Positions 40,839 through 49,261 of a stretch of 61,687 nt of DNA are shown here, piece after piece. Origin of the DNA: Holophagaceae bacterium (GTDB lineage: Bacteria; Acidobacteriota; Holophagae; Holophagales; Holophagaceae). The first letter of the stretch is position 1. The number at the start of each line of letters is the position of its first letter. The notes beneath the pieces are model-generated. The model searched no databases. It worked only from the letters and a program-made list of their open reading frames with translations, and had not been told where the DNA came from. The stretch lies in the NCBI GenBank assembly GCA_025357545.1, contig JANXPB010000131.1:1-61687 (forward strand), given 5' to 3'. The position numbers and the translations under genes were made by a program.

Positions 40839-41321
40839 TCACGGGACTCGGGCCACTTGTACCATCACCAGATCCAGGGCCTTGCCCAGGTCCTGGGGAT
40901 GCAGGCCCACCAGGAAGCCGCGGCTGCCTCCATTGAGGTAGATCCGGGGCAGGTCCAGGATGGTTGCCTCCATGAGCACGGGCATGGCCTTGAGCGTGCC
41001 CAGAGGTGAAGTCCCACCCACCAGGTACCCGCTGTGCCTTTGAGCAGTCTCCGGGGCGCAGGGCTGCACCAACCTGGCCCCGGTCTGGCGCGCCAGTTCC
41101 TTGGTGCTCACCTCCCGGTCGCCGTGCATAAGGATGATGAGCGGCGCGCCCTGCTCGTCTTCCATGACGAGAGTCTTGATGACGCAGTGCTCCGCCACCC
41201 CCAGAGCCTCGGCCGAAACCCGCGTGCCGCCGTGATCTTCGTAGCGATACAGGTGTTCAGTGAAGGGAATCCCCTGCTCCTTCAGCAGGCGGGTGGCATT
41301 GGTGGACGGAGCCTTGCTCAT
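40839..41321 (-). CDS. ybaK: YbaK/EbsC-type aminoacyl-tRNA deacylase
   Basis: The 160 residues match the YbaK branch of the INS/ProX/YbaK superfamily. The N-terminal NATRLLKEQGIPFTEHLYRY, the catalytic lysine in HCVIKTLVMED near 45-55, and the GGTSPLGTLKAMPVLME loop near 102-118 are typical. The enzyme frees tRNA-Pro mischarged with cysteine, or related editing substrates. It diverges from the dioxygenase gene; their shared 99-base gap contains a strong palindrome. Confidence 0.88.
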   Translation of the reverse strand: MSKAPSTNATRLLKEQGIPFTEHLYRYEDHGGTRVSAEALGVAEHCVIKTLVMEDEQGAPLIILMHGDREVSTKELARQTGARLVQPCAPETAQRHSGYLVGGTSPLGTLKAMPVLMEATILDLPRIYLNGGSRGFLVGLHPQDLGKALDLVMVQVARVP

Positions 41322-41357
41322 GGAATCACCATAGTGGGTTCCTGGCCGAAGTCGGAA

Positions 41358-41394
41358 TTTGCAAAATTAGATGTTTAAACATATATTTTGCAAG
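41358..41394. promoter_or_regulatory. Palindromic operator candidate between ybaK and the LigB-type gene
   Basis: The perfect 12-base palindrome ATGTTTAAACAT (41371-41382) is flanked by the outer arms TTGCAAAAT (41359-41367) and ATTTTGCAA (41385-41393). It sits in the only A+T-rich part of this divergent gap, 27 bases before the dioxygenase ATG. The form resembles MarR- or PadR-type operators. No such regulator gene is adjacent. Confidence 0.55.
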
Positions 41395-41420
41395 GGCCTT
41401 TGGCCCTGACTGGTGCACAC

Positions 41421-42203
41421 ATGCGTCAACCCTCCCTCTTCGTTTCCCATGGTTCCCCGATGCTGGCCCTGGACCGGGGCCCCTACAGCGCGGCCATGCA
41501 CGCCTTCGCCAAGGGCCTGCCGGCCCGGCCCAAGGCCATCCTCGCGGTGTCCGCCCACTGGCAGGCCCACCTTCCTTTGGGCATCACCACGGGCGAAAGC
41601 CCCGGCATCATCCACGATTTCGGCGGCTTCCCCGAAGCTCTCTACCGGTTGGACTATCCGGCCTCTGGCGACCCCTCCCTGGCCGGCGAGGTCGCCGACC
41701 TGCTGGCTCGCGCGGATTTCACTCCCGTCGCGGATCCCCACCGGGGCTTCGACCACGGCATCTGGACCGTGTTGCGCCATGCCTTCCCGAATGCGGACAT
41801 CCCGGTGGTGCAGGTCACGCTGCCCAGGGTCGACCCGGCACGTTTGGCGGCGCTGGGCCAGGCCCTGGCGCCACTCCGGGACCGGAATGTGCTCGTCTTC
41901 GGGAGCGGCGGCCTGGTCCACAACCTGCGCCGCGTGGACTGGGATGCGGAGGACGGCGCCGTCGACCCCTGGGCGCTGGAAGCCGAAGCGTGGTTCATGG
42001 AGCGGCTGGAGGGCGGCCGGCGGGAAGAGCTCTTCCGCCACCGAGAACTGTTGGCGCTGAGTTCCCTGGCCGCGCCCACCACCGAGCATCTGGATCCCCT
42101 GTTTGTGGCCCTCGGTGCCGCCGCCCCCGGAGAAGCGCTGACCACCGTCTTCGAGGGGTTCCAACTGGGGAGCCTCTCGCTGCGGAGCCTCGCTTGGGGA
42201 TGA
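41421..42203 (+). CDS. LigB-type extradiol dioxygenase (YgiD/DODA-like)
   Basis: A 260-residue class III extradiol dioxygenase of the YgiD group. Metal and catalytic histidines are seen in LFVSHGSPMLAL near 6-17, AVSAHWQ near 44-50, RGFDHGIWTVL near 107-117, and SGGLVHNLRRVDWD near 161. YgiD is a zinc-dependent 4,5-DOPA dioxygenase; bacterial relatives act on catechol-type compounds, and the substrate here is unknown. The ATG was chosen because the only earlier in-frame start is a TTG inside the palindrome region. Confidence 0.85.
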   Translation: MRQPSLFVSHGSPMLALDRGPYSAAMHAFAKGLPARPKAILAVSAHWQAHLPLGITTGESPGIIHDFGGFPEALYRLDYPASGDPSLAGEVADLLARADFTPVADPHRGFDHGIWTVLRHAFPNADIPVVQVTLPRVDPARLAALGQALAPLRDRNVLVFGSGGLVHNLRRVDWDAEDGAVDPWALEAEAWFMERLEGGRREELFRHRELLALSSLAAPTTEHLDPLFVALGAAAPGEALTTVFEGFQLGSLSLRSLAWG

Positions 42204-42254
42204 AGGCATGCTGCCCTCGTTGACCCCGCCGCGGTTGCGTCGTAGCGTGGTCCC

Positions 42255-42959
42255 GTGCCTTCCAACCTTTCCCCTACTGCCCTGGTCACCGGCGGTAACC
42301 GTGGCATTGGCCTGGAAGTGGCGCGCCAGTTGGCAATGCGGGGATGCAAGGTATTTCTCGGCGTGCGCCGCATCCCCGAAGGACAAAGGGCCATCGAAGA
42401 TCTGATCGGTCTGGGCCTCCACGCCGAGGTCCTGGAAATGGACGTCACCAACGAGGAATCCGTTCTCGCGGCCGCCCAGGGCCTCGCCTCAAGCACGGGG
42501 AGTCTGGACGTGCTCGTCAATAATGCAGCCATTCTCATCGACGAAGGCCGGACCATCCTGGACCTTGATTCCATGACTCTTCACCGCACCCTCGAAACCA
42601 ACGTGGCGGGCCCTCTGCGGTTGATCCAGGCCTGTCTGCCCCACCTGGGAAAGGGCGCCCGCATCATCAACATCAGCAGCGGGGGTGGGCAGCTCAGCTC
42701 GCCCTCGGATTGGTCGCCTGCCTACTGCATTTCCAAAACCGCGCTCAATGCCGTGACCGTTCAGATGGCCCTCGCCCTTAAATCCAGAGGCATCGTGGTG
42801 AATGCCGCCTGCCCCGGCTGGGTGCGCACGGACATGGGCGGGAGCGCTGCTCCTCGCTCAGCGCAGGAAGGCGCGGCGGGCATCGTGTGGCTGGCCCTCG
42901 ACGCGCCCGCCAGCCTCACCGGAGGCTTCTTCCGGGACGGAATTCCCATTCCATGGTGA
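42255..42959 (+). CDS. Short-chain dehydrogenase/reductase
   Basis: A 234-residue classical SDR. The NAD(P) motif TGGNRGIG (residues 12-19), NNAA near 89-92, catalytic serine in NISSGGGQ near 139, and the YxxxK pair in AYCISKTALNAV near 157 are all present. It starts at GTG with no convincing Shine-Dalgarno. Known close forms reduce carbonyls such as those of carbonyl reductase type. The substrate is not known. The AlkD-like gene follows after four bases. Confidence 0.85.
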   Translation: MPSNLSPTALVTGGNRGIGLEVARQLAMRGCKVFLGVRRIPEGQRAIEDLIGLGLHAEVLEMDVTNEESVLAAAQGLASSTGSLDVLVNNAAILIDEGRTILDLDSMTLHRTLETNVAGPLRLIQACLPHLGKGARIINISSGGGQLSSPSDWSPAYCISKTALNAVTVQMALALKSRGIVVNAACPGWVRTDMGGSAAPRSAQEGAAGIVWLALDAPASLTGGFFRDGIPIPW

Positions 42960-42962
42960 CCC

Positions 42963-43646
42963 ATGAACTCTGCTGAAATCCTCGCGTCCCTGCGGGCCTC
43001 GGGAAAGGTGGGCACCGCGAAGATCTTCCGGCGCCATGGCGCCACCGGCGAGGTCCTCGGCGTCCTCTACTCGGATATGACGAAGCTCCAGAAGCGCATC
43101 CGCTGCGACCACGCCATGGCCAAGGCCTTGTGGGCGAGCGGGGTGCATGAAGCGAAGGTGCTGGCCACCCTGGTCGCCGACCCCGCCAAAGCCACCCGCG
43201 TGGAGATCGATGGGTGGCTGAAGGCCTGCGACAGCTACCCCATGGTGGACGCCTTCACTACGTTCGTGGCCCGAACGCCCCATGCGGAAGCCTGCGTGAA
43301 GGCCTGGCTGGCATCCAAGCACGAGTGGACCAGCAGCGCCGCCTGGGGTCTGGTGAGCCGCGCGGCCCAGGAACCGAGCGCCCAGGCCGATGAGCTGTTC
43401 GAGGCTTTCCTCCACCGCATCGAACAGGACATCAACGCCGCCCCCAACCGCACCCGCCACTCCATGAATGGGGCCCTCATCGGCATCGGCTCGCGCAACG
43501 ACCAGCTCCGCGACCAGGCCTTGGCCTCGGCCCGGCGCATCGGCAAGGTGGAGGTCGACCACGGTGCCACGGACTGCGAAACGCCCGATGCCACGGCGTA
43601 CATCCTTAAAATCTGGGCCCGTCGGGCGAAGCAGGCCAAGGGCTAG
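42963..43646 (+). CDS. AlkD-like DNA alkylation repair protein
   Basis: A 227-residue all-helical protein with the HEAT-like pattern of the COG4912 DNA alkylation repair group. GEVLGVLYSDMTKLQKRI near 30-47, AKALWASGVHEAKVLATLV near 54-72, and ALIGIGSRNDQLRDQALASARRIGKVEVDHG near 172-202 are typical. AlkD removes bulky or positively charged alkylated bases as a glycosylase. Whether this member is active is unknown. It is read with the SDR gene. Confidence 0.8.
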   Translation: MNSAEILASLRASGKVGTAKIFRRHGATGEVLGVLYSDMTKLQKRIRCDHAMAKALWASGVHEAKVLATLVADPAKATRVEIDGWLKACDSYPMVDAFTTFVARTPHAEACVKAWLASKHEWTSSAAWGLVSRAAQEPSAQADELFEAFLHRIEQDINAAPNRTRHSMNGALIGIGSRNDQLRDQALASARRIGKVEVDHGATDCETPDATAYILKIWARRAKQAKG

Positions 43647-43649
43647 GCC

Positions 43650-44021
43650 TCAGGCCCACCCCAGCTCCGCGAGGCGCGCCTCACCGATGCCGAAATGATG
43701 GGCCACCTCATGCAAGACTGTGGTGATCACCTGGTAGCGCAGCTGCTCCAGGTCATCGCAGTGGGCCAGCAGGGGGCCCTTGTAAAGGGTGATGCGGTCG
43801 GGAAAGGCGGCGGGATCGTGGGTGCGTTCGGTCAACGGGATTCCGATGTAAAGGCCGAACAGGATATGCCCCGACCGGAGCTGGACTGCGCGCGCTACCT
43901 CGGGCAGAGGCTCCTCCTCGATGACGACTTCAACGTTGTCCAGGTAGTCGCGGAACTCCATGGGAATCAGGGCCAGCGCCTCGGCCACCAACTCCTTGAA
44001 AACCTCATCCGGCACGTCCAT
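43650..44021 (-). CDS. Zincin-like metallopeptidase family protein (PF06262 type)
   Basis: A 123-residue protein. The zinc motif is TVLHEVAHHFGIGEARL near 100-116, that is HExxHxxG followed by E. The earlier ITLYKGPLL and VVIEEEPLPE are family features. This is a possible metal-dependent peptidase, though small members of the group have no proven activity. It is convergent with the AlkD-like gene, ending three bases apart. Confidence 0.85.
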   Translation of the reverse strand: MDVPDEVFKELVAEALALIPMEFRDYLDNVEVVIEEEPLPEVARAVQLRSGHILFGLYIGIPLTERTHDPAAFPDRITLYKGPLLAHCDDLEQLRYQVITTVLHEVAHHFGIGEARLAELGWA

Positions 44022-44121
44022 GGTTCAGCTCCGCTACCGCCCCCATTCTGCGCCCAAGCAGCGCAGGACCTTTGAACCGACGACAGGTGGTTGATTGCAA
44101 ATTTTTCAACCTGCGTGGACA

Positions 44122-46044
44122 TCATCCGCCGTCAGCCTTCGGACCCGCCTCCTCGGCGGTGGGCTCCTCCCCAAGGGCTTCCGCCTCGGGGTTCAATTTG
44201 TGCATCACCTTCCGGTAGTACTCCGGCCGGGTTTCGCGCACATGGTCGGCGGAAGTCTTGCCGGTGAGCCAGGCTTGGTCCATGGGATACACGTCCGGAT
44301 CGAAGATCACCAGGTACCAGTGCCACACCAGGATGGAAAGCGTCGCCAGGATGGCTTCGTACCAATGGGCGGTGGTGGCGGCGTCCGTCACCCATTTCGG
44401 GAAGACGCTCAGGCTCCAGTTGTTGGCCCAAAGCAGGAGTCCCGTCACGGCCATCACGATGGTGCCCCACATGAAGGCCCAGTACTCCATTTTCTCGGCA
44501 TAGCCGAACATGCCAAAGGTGGGCCGGGTTTTGATGAGGCCAAGGTTGAAGCGGAACATGTTGAAGATGTCCTTGGCGTCCTGCCAGCCGGGGAGCAGCT
44601 GCGGAAGGATGACCCGGTCACGCTTCACGAAGGCGACGTGGACCAGGTGGTAGACAGTTGCCACAGTTATGATGACGGCGGCGATGCGATGGAGGATGCC
44701 CCGCAGGGCCGGCGCGAAGTTGAAGCAAAGCTTGACCCAGCCGGCCTCGGGGAATTTCAGCGCGAAGCCCGTGACCACCAGCGAAATGAAGCTCAGCACC
44801 ACCATCCCGTGGGTGATCCTGAATTTCAAGTTCATGCGCGGGAATTGCTCGCCGGTGCCATGGGTGTGCTTGCCACGCCGCAGCTTGGCGAAGAAGTCCA
44901 GGCCGTTGTGCAGGAGCATGAAGCCGATGGTGAGGGGGATCAGCCACAGGTAGGTAAGGCGGATCCAGCGCACCGAGACGTGCTCCGTCATGGTGGCGGA
45001 CCCCAGGTGCACCCGCCCGATGGCGAAGCGCTGGTTGACGCCAGGATGGCAGCGCCCGCAGGTCTGGGTGAGATTCTTGGGATTGATGGTGGAGCGTGGA
45101 TCGCTGGAGGCCAGGATGTTGTGGATGCCGTGGCAGGAAGCACAGTTCGCGACGGTCTGGGAACCACCCCGGGAAGCCAGGCCATGGAAACTGTCCTGGA
45201 AACTCGGGAGCTTGTCCTGGGACAGGTTGTAGCGGGCCGCGAGGCGTTCGTCCGCGTGGCAGCGCCCGCAGGTGACGGTGGAGACCCGGGCGGGATTCAC
45301 CAGGGAGCCGGCTTCGGCGGGCGCGAGGATGTTGTGTTCGCCATGGCAGCTCGTGCAGTCCGGCGCGGCCTTCGAGCCGGCCTTCACCGCGAGGCCGTGC
45401 ACGCTCTGGGAATAGGCCTCCAGCACGTCCGAGTGGCATTTCCCGCAGGTCTGCGCCACCACCTTGTGGCCGGTCCGGGACTTGTCATCCTTTCCCGAAA
45501 GGATGCGATGACTGCCGTGGCAGTCGAAACAGGAAGCCGCATTGTTGTCCCCGCGGGCCACCGCGCGGCCATGGACGCTCAGGCGGTAGGCCTCCACGGG
45601 CTTGGCAAAGGGGATCTTGTGGCGGGCCAGGAAATCGGGATTGGAATGGCAGGCGCCGCAGGTGTCGGCCATGTTCTGCTTGGCGATCTTGGAGGCTGGA
45701 TCGCTGCCGGGAAGGATCTCGTGGGGCGCACCGTGGCAGGAGGTGCAGCTGGCCCCATCGGGCATGCCGCTCTTCCTGGCATTGCCATGGACGCTTTTTG
45801 CGTATTCCTTGGATTCTTCCGCATGGCAGGCGGCGCAGCTCACCTTGGGCGGCTTGTCCGCATGGGGCAGCGTTCCGATGGTGGCGTGGCAGTCCCGGCA
45901 GCCGAGGCTGCCATGGATGCTCTTCTCGAAACGCGGAAGATCCACCTCGTGGCACGCGGCGCACTCCTGGCCCTTCGCGGGCGGGGCGGCGGGCGACGCC
46001 GTCGACAGCAGCAGGGAAAGCATTCCAGCCAGGGCGAAGGACAT
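44122..46044 (-). CDS. CbcL-like fusion: 11-haem cytochrome c with membrane cytochrome b domain
   Basis: A 640-residue protein. A signal peptide (1-19) precedes a periplasmic region (about 25-345) with eleven CxxCH sites (CAACH, CRDCH, CAACH, CTSCH, CGACH, CFDCH, CGKCH, CTSCH, CGRCH, CASCH, CGRCH). The C-terminal part (about 355-575) has at least four membrane helices and histidines of a di-haem b domain (RITHGMVVLSFISLVVTG; ILHRIAAVIITVATVYHLVHVAF; VWHWYLVIF). This is the layout of Geobacter CbcL, a quinol-oxidising inner-membrane cytochrome fusion needed for metal reduction at low potential, which has nine c-type haems. The name is by architecture; homology level is not tested. GAGG lies before the ATG. 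Confidence 0.85.
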   Translation of the reverse strand: MSFALAGMLSLLLSTASPAAPPAKGQECAACHEVDLPRFEKSIHGSLGCRDCHATIGTLPHADKPPKVSCAACHAEESKEYAKSVHGNARKSGMPDGASCTSCHGAPHEILPGSDPASKIAKQNMADTCGACHSNPDFLARHKIPFAKPVEAYRLSVHGRAVARGDNNAASCFDCHGSHRILSGKDDKSRTGHKVVAQTCGKCHSDVLEAYSQSVHGLAVKAGSKAAPDCTSCHGEHNILAPAEAGSLVNPARVSTVTCGRCHADERLAARYNLSQDKLPSFQDSFHGLASRGGSQTVANCASCHGIHNILASSDPRSTINPKNLTQTCGRCHPGVNQRFAIGRVHLGSATMTEHVSVRWIRLTYLWLIPLTIGFMLLHNGLDFFAKLRRGKHTHGTGEQFPRMNLKFRITHGMVVLSFISLVVTGFALKFPEAGWVKLCFNFAPALRGILHRIAAVIITVATVYHLVHVAFVKRDRVILPQLLPGWQDAKDIFNMFRFNLGLIKTRPTFGMFGYAEKMEYWAFMWGTIVMAVTGLLLWANNWSLSVFPKWVTDAATTAHWYEAILATLSILVWHWYLVIFDPDVYPMDQAWLTGKTSADHVRETRPEYYRKVMHKLNPEAEALGEEPTAEEAGPKADGG

Positions 46045-46298
46045 GGGCGCCTCGAGGATGGGCCGCCGTGCGAAGCCGCAGTGCCCTTGGGTTTCATTTT
46101 GCTTTCAGGCAAACCGCATTCCGTCACATTGGCGTGCCACCGGGGCACTTGTGATCTAGATCCGTTCCATTCCGGGCGGCCGGATGCAGGCCGCATGGCA
46201 TAGGTCACAACTGCCCCAACCCCCTGGAAATGCGGCGATTCCCGCGAGGGAAGACCCTATGCTGATCCGTGTTGAAACATGAACCCAGGGGGACCTGA

Positions 46299-47717
46299 AT
46301 GATGAAGAACCTGTTCGCGAAGATCTCGCGGAATCCCGTGAGCCTCCTGGGCGTGGTGGTCACCACGGTCAGCGCCATCATCTTCCTGACGCTATTCGCC
46401 ATCGAGCTGGTGGGCTTCAGCGGCGGACCCTACGTGGGAATCATGGCCTTCCTGATCGTCCCCGCGTTCTTCGTGGGCGGCCTGCTCCTCATCCCGTTCG
46501 GGATCTGGCGCGCCCGGCGGAAGGCGAAACAGGCCGCAGAGCGCGGCGAAGAAGCCGCGCCCGAGGCCTTCCCGGTCATCGATTTGAACGTCGTGAAGGT
46601 CCGCAAGACCCTGCTCTTCTTCGCAGCCCTCTCCATAGTCAACGTGATCATCGTCTCCACCGCCACCTATAAGGGTGTCGAGGTGATGGGCACGACCAAA
46701 TTTTGCGGCACCGCGTGCCACAGCGTCATGGCGCCCGAGTACACCACCTACCAGCGCTCTCCCCACGCCCGGGTGAAGTGCGTGGAATGCCACATCGGCT
46801 CGGGCGCGAGCTGGTTCGTAAAATCAAAGCTCTCCGGCTCCTGGCAGCTGGTCTCGGTGCTGTTCAACCTCTATGAACGCCCCATCCCGACCCCCGTCCA
46901 CAACCTGCGCCCGGCCCGGGACACTTGCGAGCAGTGCCACTGGCCCACCAAGTTCGTGGGCGACCGCCTGAAGGTCATCACCAAGTTCGACGAAGACGAG
47001 AAGAACACCGAGAAGAAGACCGCCGTCCTGCTCCATGTGGGCGGCAGCATGGGTTCCACCTCCCGGGGCATCCACTGGCATGTGGACCGCGGCGTCCACG
47101 TGAGCTACGCCTCCGACGAGAAGCGCGAAACCATCGGCGACGTGGAACTGACCTTGCCCGACGGCACCCACCGGATCTACAAGGCCTCAACCGCCCCCGC
47201 CAAGCCCGCGAAGGCCATGCGGAACATGGACTGCATCGACTGCCACAACCGCCCTTCGCACATCTACCGGTTGCCGGATGAAGAGATCGACGCCGCTCTT
47301 TTTGACGGCCGCATCGACCGCAGTCTGCCCTTCATTCATCGGGAGGCCATGAAGGCCCTGAAGGCTCCTTACGCCACCCGCGAGGAGGCCCAGGAGAAGA
47401 TCCGTCTCGCCATCCAAGGCTTCTACTCGGCCACTTATCCCGACCTGGCGAAGACCAAGTCCCAGGCCATCGAAGCCGCGGTGAAAAGCTTGCAGGGCAT
47501 CTACACTTCCAACGTGTGGCCCAGCATGAAGATCGCCTGGGGCGCCTACCCGAGCTACCTCGGGCACACCACCGCGACCGGCTGCTTCCGCTGCCACGAC
47601 GACGAACACAAATCCGCCGAGGGGCGGAAGATCTCCCAGGACTGCTCGCTGTGCCATTCGGTGCTGGCGCAGGACGAGGCCGATCCGAAAATCCTGAAGG
47701 ACCTGCTGCAGCCCTGA
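46299..47717 (+). CDS. NapC/NirT-like multihaem cytochrome c with an unusual CX3CH site
   Basis: A 472-residue protein. Three membrane helices are at about 15-37, 46-70 and 104-122. The haem region then has Cys136-GTA-Cys-His141, which is CX3CH instead of CX2CH, and five standard sites (CVECH, CEQCH, CIDCH, CFRCH, CSLCH). The first two sites with HSVMAPEYTTYQRSPHARVK between them match the NapC/NrfH N-terminal pattern. NapC proteins oxidise menaquinol and pass electrons to periplasmic partners. It is convergent with the small cytochrome gene, with a hairpin terminator between them. Confidence 0.85.
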   Translation: MMKNLFAKISRNPVSLLGVVVTTVSAIIFLTLFAIELVGFSGGPYVGIMAFLIVPAFFVGGLLLIPFGIWRARRKAKQAAERGEEAAPEAFPVIDLNVVKVRKTLLFFAALSIVNVIIVSTATYKGVEVMGTTKFCGTACHSVMAPEYTTYQRSPHARVKCVECHIGSGASWFVKSKLSGSWQLVSVLFNLYERPIPTPVHNLRPARDTCEQCHWPTKFVGDRLKVITKFDEDEKNTEKKTAVLLHVGGSMGSTSRGIHWHVDRGVHVSYASDEKRETIGDVELTLPDGTHRIYKASTAPAKPAKAMRNMDCIDCHNRPSHIYRLPDEEIDAALFDGRIDRSLPFIHREAMKALKAPYATREEAQEKIRLAIQGFYSATYPDLAKTKSQAIEAAVKSLQGIYTSNVWPSMKIAWGAYPSYLGHTTATGCFRCHDDEHKSAEGRKISQDCSLCHSVLAQDEADPKILKDLLQP

Positions 47718-47743
47718 ACGGGCCAACCCTTCGGGCAAAACAA

Positions 47744-47770
47744 AGCGGCGCGGAGTTGATCCGCGCCGCT
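47744..47770. terminator. Bidirectional hairpin terminator between convergent cytochrome genes
   Basis: A perfect 11-base stem, AGCGGCGCGGA (47744-47754) and TCCGCGCCGCT (47760-47770), closes a five-base loop. Downstream is GTTGTTCT on the plus strand, and on the minus strand TTTGTTTTGCCC. It separates the NapC-like gene from the monohaem cytochrome gene and can serve both. Confidence 0.8.
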
Positions 47771-47792
47771 GTTGTTCTAGGGTTCGAAGGGG

Positions 47793-48044
47793 CTATTTCT
47801 TGTAGTCCTTGAGCCAGTTCAGATCGACCTTGTCGGCCTTGTTCTTTGCTTTGCAGTCCATCAGGAACTTGCCCATGTCGGTGAGGTTCTTGGCGTCGTT
47901 CTTTTCGCCCGCATGGCAAGACTTGCAGTTCTCGACATTCTTGAAGCCCAGCTTCTGGGCTTCTTTGACCCAGGTCAGTTTCGCGGAGGCCGGCAGCGCG
48001 CACATGAATGCCGCAGCGGCCAGTAACAGGGTGGTACGACGCAT
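47793..48044 (-). CDS. Small secreted monohaem cytochrome c
   Basis: An 83-residue precursor. A signal peptide (1-21, cleavage after ALPASA) leaves a mature protein of about 62 residues with one CKSCH haem site near residue 40 and many lysines. There is a methionine candidate for the distal ligand (LTDMGKFLM). Size and charge suggest a soluble periplasmic electron shuttle between the membrane cytochromes on either side. It is not a triple-haem PpcA-type protein. Confidence 0.8.
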   Translation of the reverse strand: MRRTTLLLAAAAFMCALPASAKLTWVKEAQKLGFKNVENCKSCHAGEKNDAKNLTDMGKFLMDCKAKNKADKVDLNWLKDYKK

Positions 48045-48484
48045 GGCGTCTCCTGAGTGGAATGACCCTTGGGGAGTCCCAGGGCCAGGGTTTGGGAACT
48101 GTGCTTGGTGGAACCGGCGCGTGCGGGAACGGGAGCCTCAGCAGCAGGAATATCCGCGCGGAATGCCGACTGTACCCATCCCGGTCTTCGGTGCCTGCAC
48201 CGGGTGGAGGGACGCATGCAGCATGGCGCCGTCGTCCTGAGATTCCTGCGACCCAGATCACAACTCGGCTGTTCGGCAAAGGCTGCGATGCCTTGTAAAT
48301 CTGTCGATCAGCCCATGAATCTGCGGAGCACCGCAGGGAAATCCGCGTGGTCGTGACCAAGCTCACACTTTCGGCCTCCAGGGGTCCAATTCAGTTCTTT
48401 CCGTTGACTCCGTCGAAGAGTGAGTAGAACTTTCCTTAAAACATCCTTACAAAGCCCCCGGATGTTATTTATGTAGGAGCGTCC
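48045..48484. other. Gene-free divergent region in the electron-transfer locus
   Basis: This 440-base gap lies between the monohaem cytochrome (minus) and the Fe-S subunit (plus). No coding sequence was recognised. TTGACT at 48404-48409 followed by AGAACT at 48426-48431 (16 bases) is a weak promoter candidate for the Fe-S gene. A run of T and A from 48430 to 48475 precedes its AGGAG. No convincing sigma-54 site was found. Confidence 0.4.
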
Positions 48485-49261
48485 GTGACCGTAGGGCTCC
48501 TTTTTGACGCGACACGTTGCATCGGCTGCGGTGCCTGCGCTTCGGCGTGCAAGGAGCAGAACAAGCTCCCAGGCCCCGTGGAGGAGGAAACCAGCGCCTA
48601 TACCTGGACCACGGTCAAGCCCGTGGGCGACATCTACTCGCGGCGGCTCTGCATGCACTGCCTGGTGCCGACCTGCGCCTCCGTCTGCCCCGTGGGCGCG
48701 CTGCACAAGACGCCTGAAGGCCCCGTGATCTACGCCGAGGACAAATGCATGGGTTGCCGCTACTGCATGATGGCCTGTCCCTTCGACGTGCCTAAGTACC
48801 AGTGGGACAAGGCGGTGCCCATCATTGGCAAATGCATCATGTGCACCAGCCGAGTGAAGAAGGGCGAGCCCACCGCCTGCGCGGCCGCATGCCCTGCTGA
48901 AGCGACGATCTTCGGCAGCCGCGCCGATCTCATCCGTGAAGCCAAGGATCGCCTCCGGAAGAATCCCACGGGCTATGTGGACCACCTGTACGGGCTGACG
49001 GAAGCGGGCGGTACATCCGTGCTGATGCTGTCCAACCAGCTCTTCGAAAAGCTTGGCCTGAAGGCGAACCTCCCCAGCGAGCCGCCCGCCATGCGGACGT
49101 GGCAGGTGCTCTCGAACATCCCCGACTTCGTGGCCGTCTGGGGCGTCTTCCTCTACGGCGTCCACTGGATCACGGCACGCCGGGAGGTGGTCGCCGCCTA
49201 TGAGCCACCACGGCAGGGCCCGGACATCCAGGACGATTCGCACATGGGGAGGCCCTCATGA
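48485..49261 (+). CDS. HybA/NrfC-type four-cluster ferredoxin protein without Tat signal
   Basis: A 258-residue protein with four 4Fe-4S cysteine sets: CIGCGACASAC (12-22), CMHCLVPTCASVC, CMGCRYCMMAC, and CIMC with CAAAC. A C-terminal membrane helix is seen near 225-243 (WGVFLYGVHWITA). HybA-like proteins carry a Tat signal for the periplasm; here the protein begins MTVGLLFDATRCIG, so the signal is absent and the Fe-S domain probably stays cytoplasmic. The GTG start has AGGAG seven bases upstream, which argues against a missed N-terminal extension. The HybB gene overlaps its stop (ATGA). Confidence 0.9.
   Translation: MTVGLLFDATRCIGCGACASACKEQNKLPGPVEEETSAYTWTTVKPVGDIYSRRLCMHCLVPTCASVCPVGALHKTPEGPVIYAEDKCMGCRYCMMACPFDVPKYQWDKAVPIIGKCIMCTSRVKKGEPTACAAACPAEATIFGSRADLIREAKDRLRKNPTGYVDHLYGLTEAGGTSVLMLSNQLFEKLGLKANLPSEPPAMRTWQVLSNIPDFVAVWGVFLYGVHWITARREVVAAYEPPRQGPDIQDDSHMGRPS

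Noticed and set aside
44095-46203. Plus-strand open frame of about 700 codons opposite the 11-haem cytochrome
   Set aside because: High G+C third positions open the opposite frame; the translation has no domain and the minus strand has eleven haem motifs.
48045-48484. Sigma-54 promoter for the Fe-S/HybB operon
   Set aside because: No GG-N10-GC pair with the expected context was found at a reasonable distance from the start.
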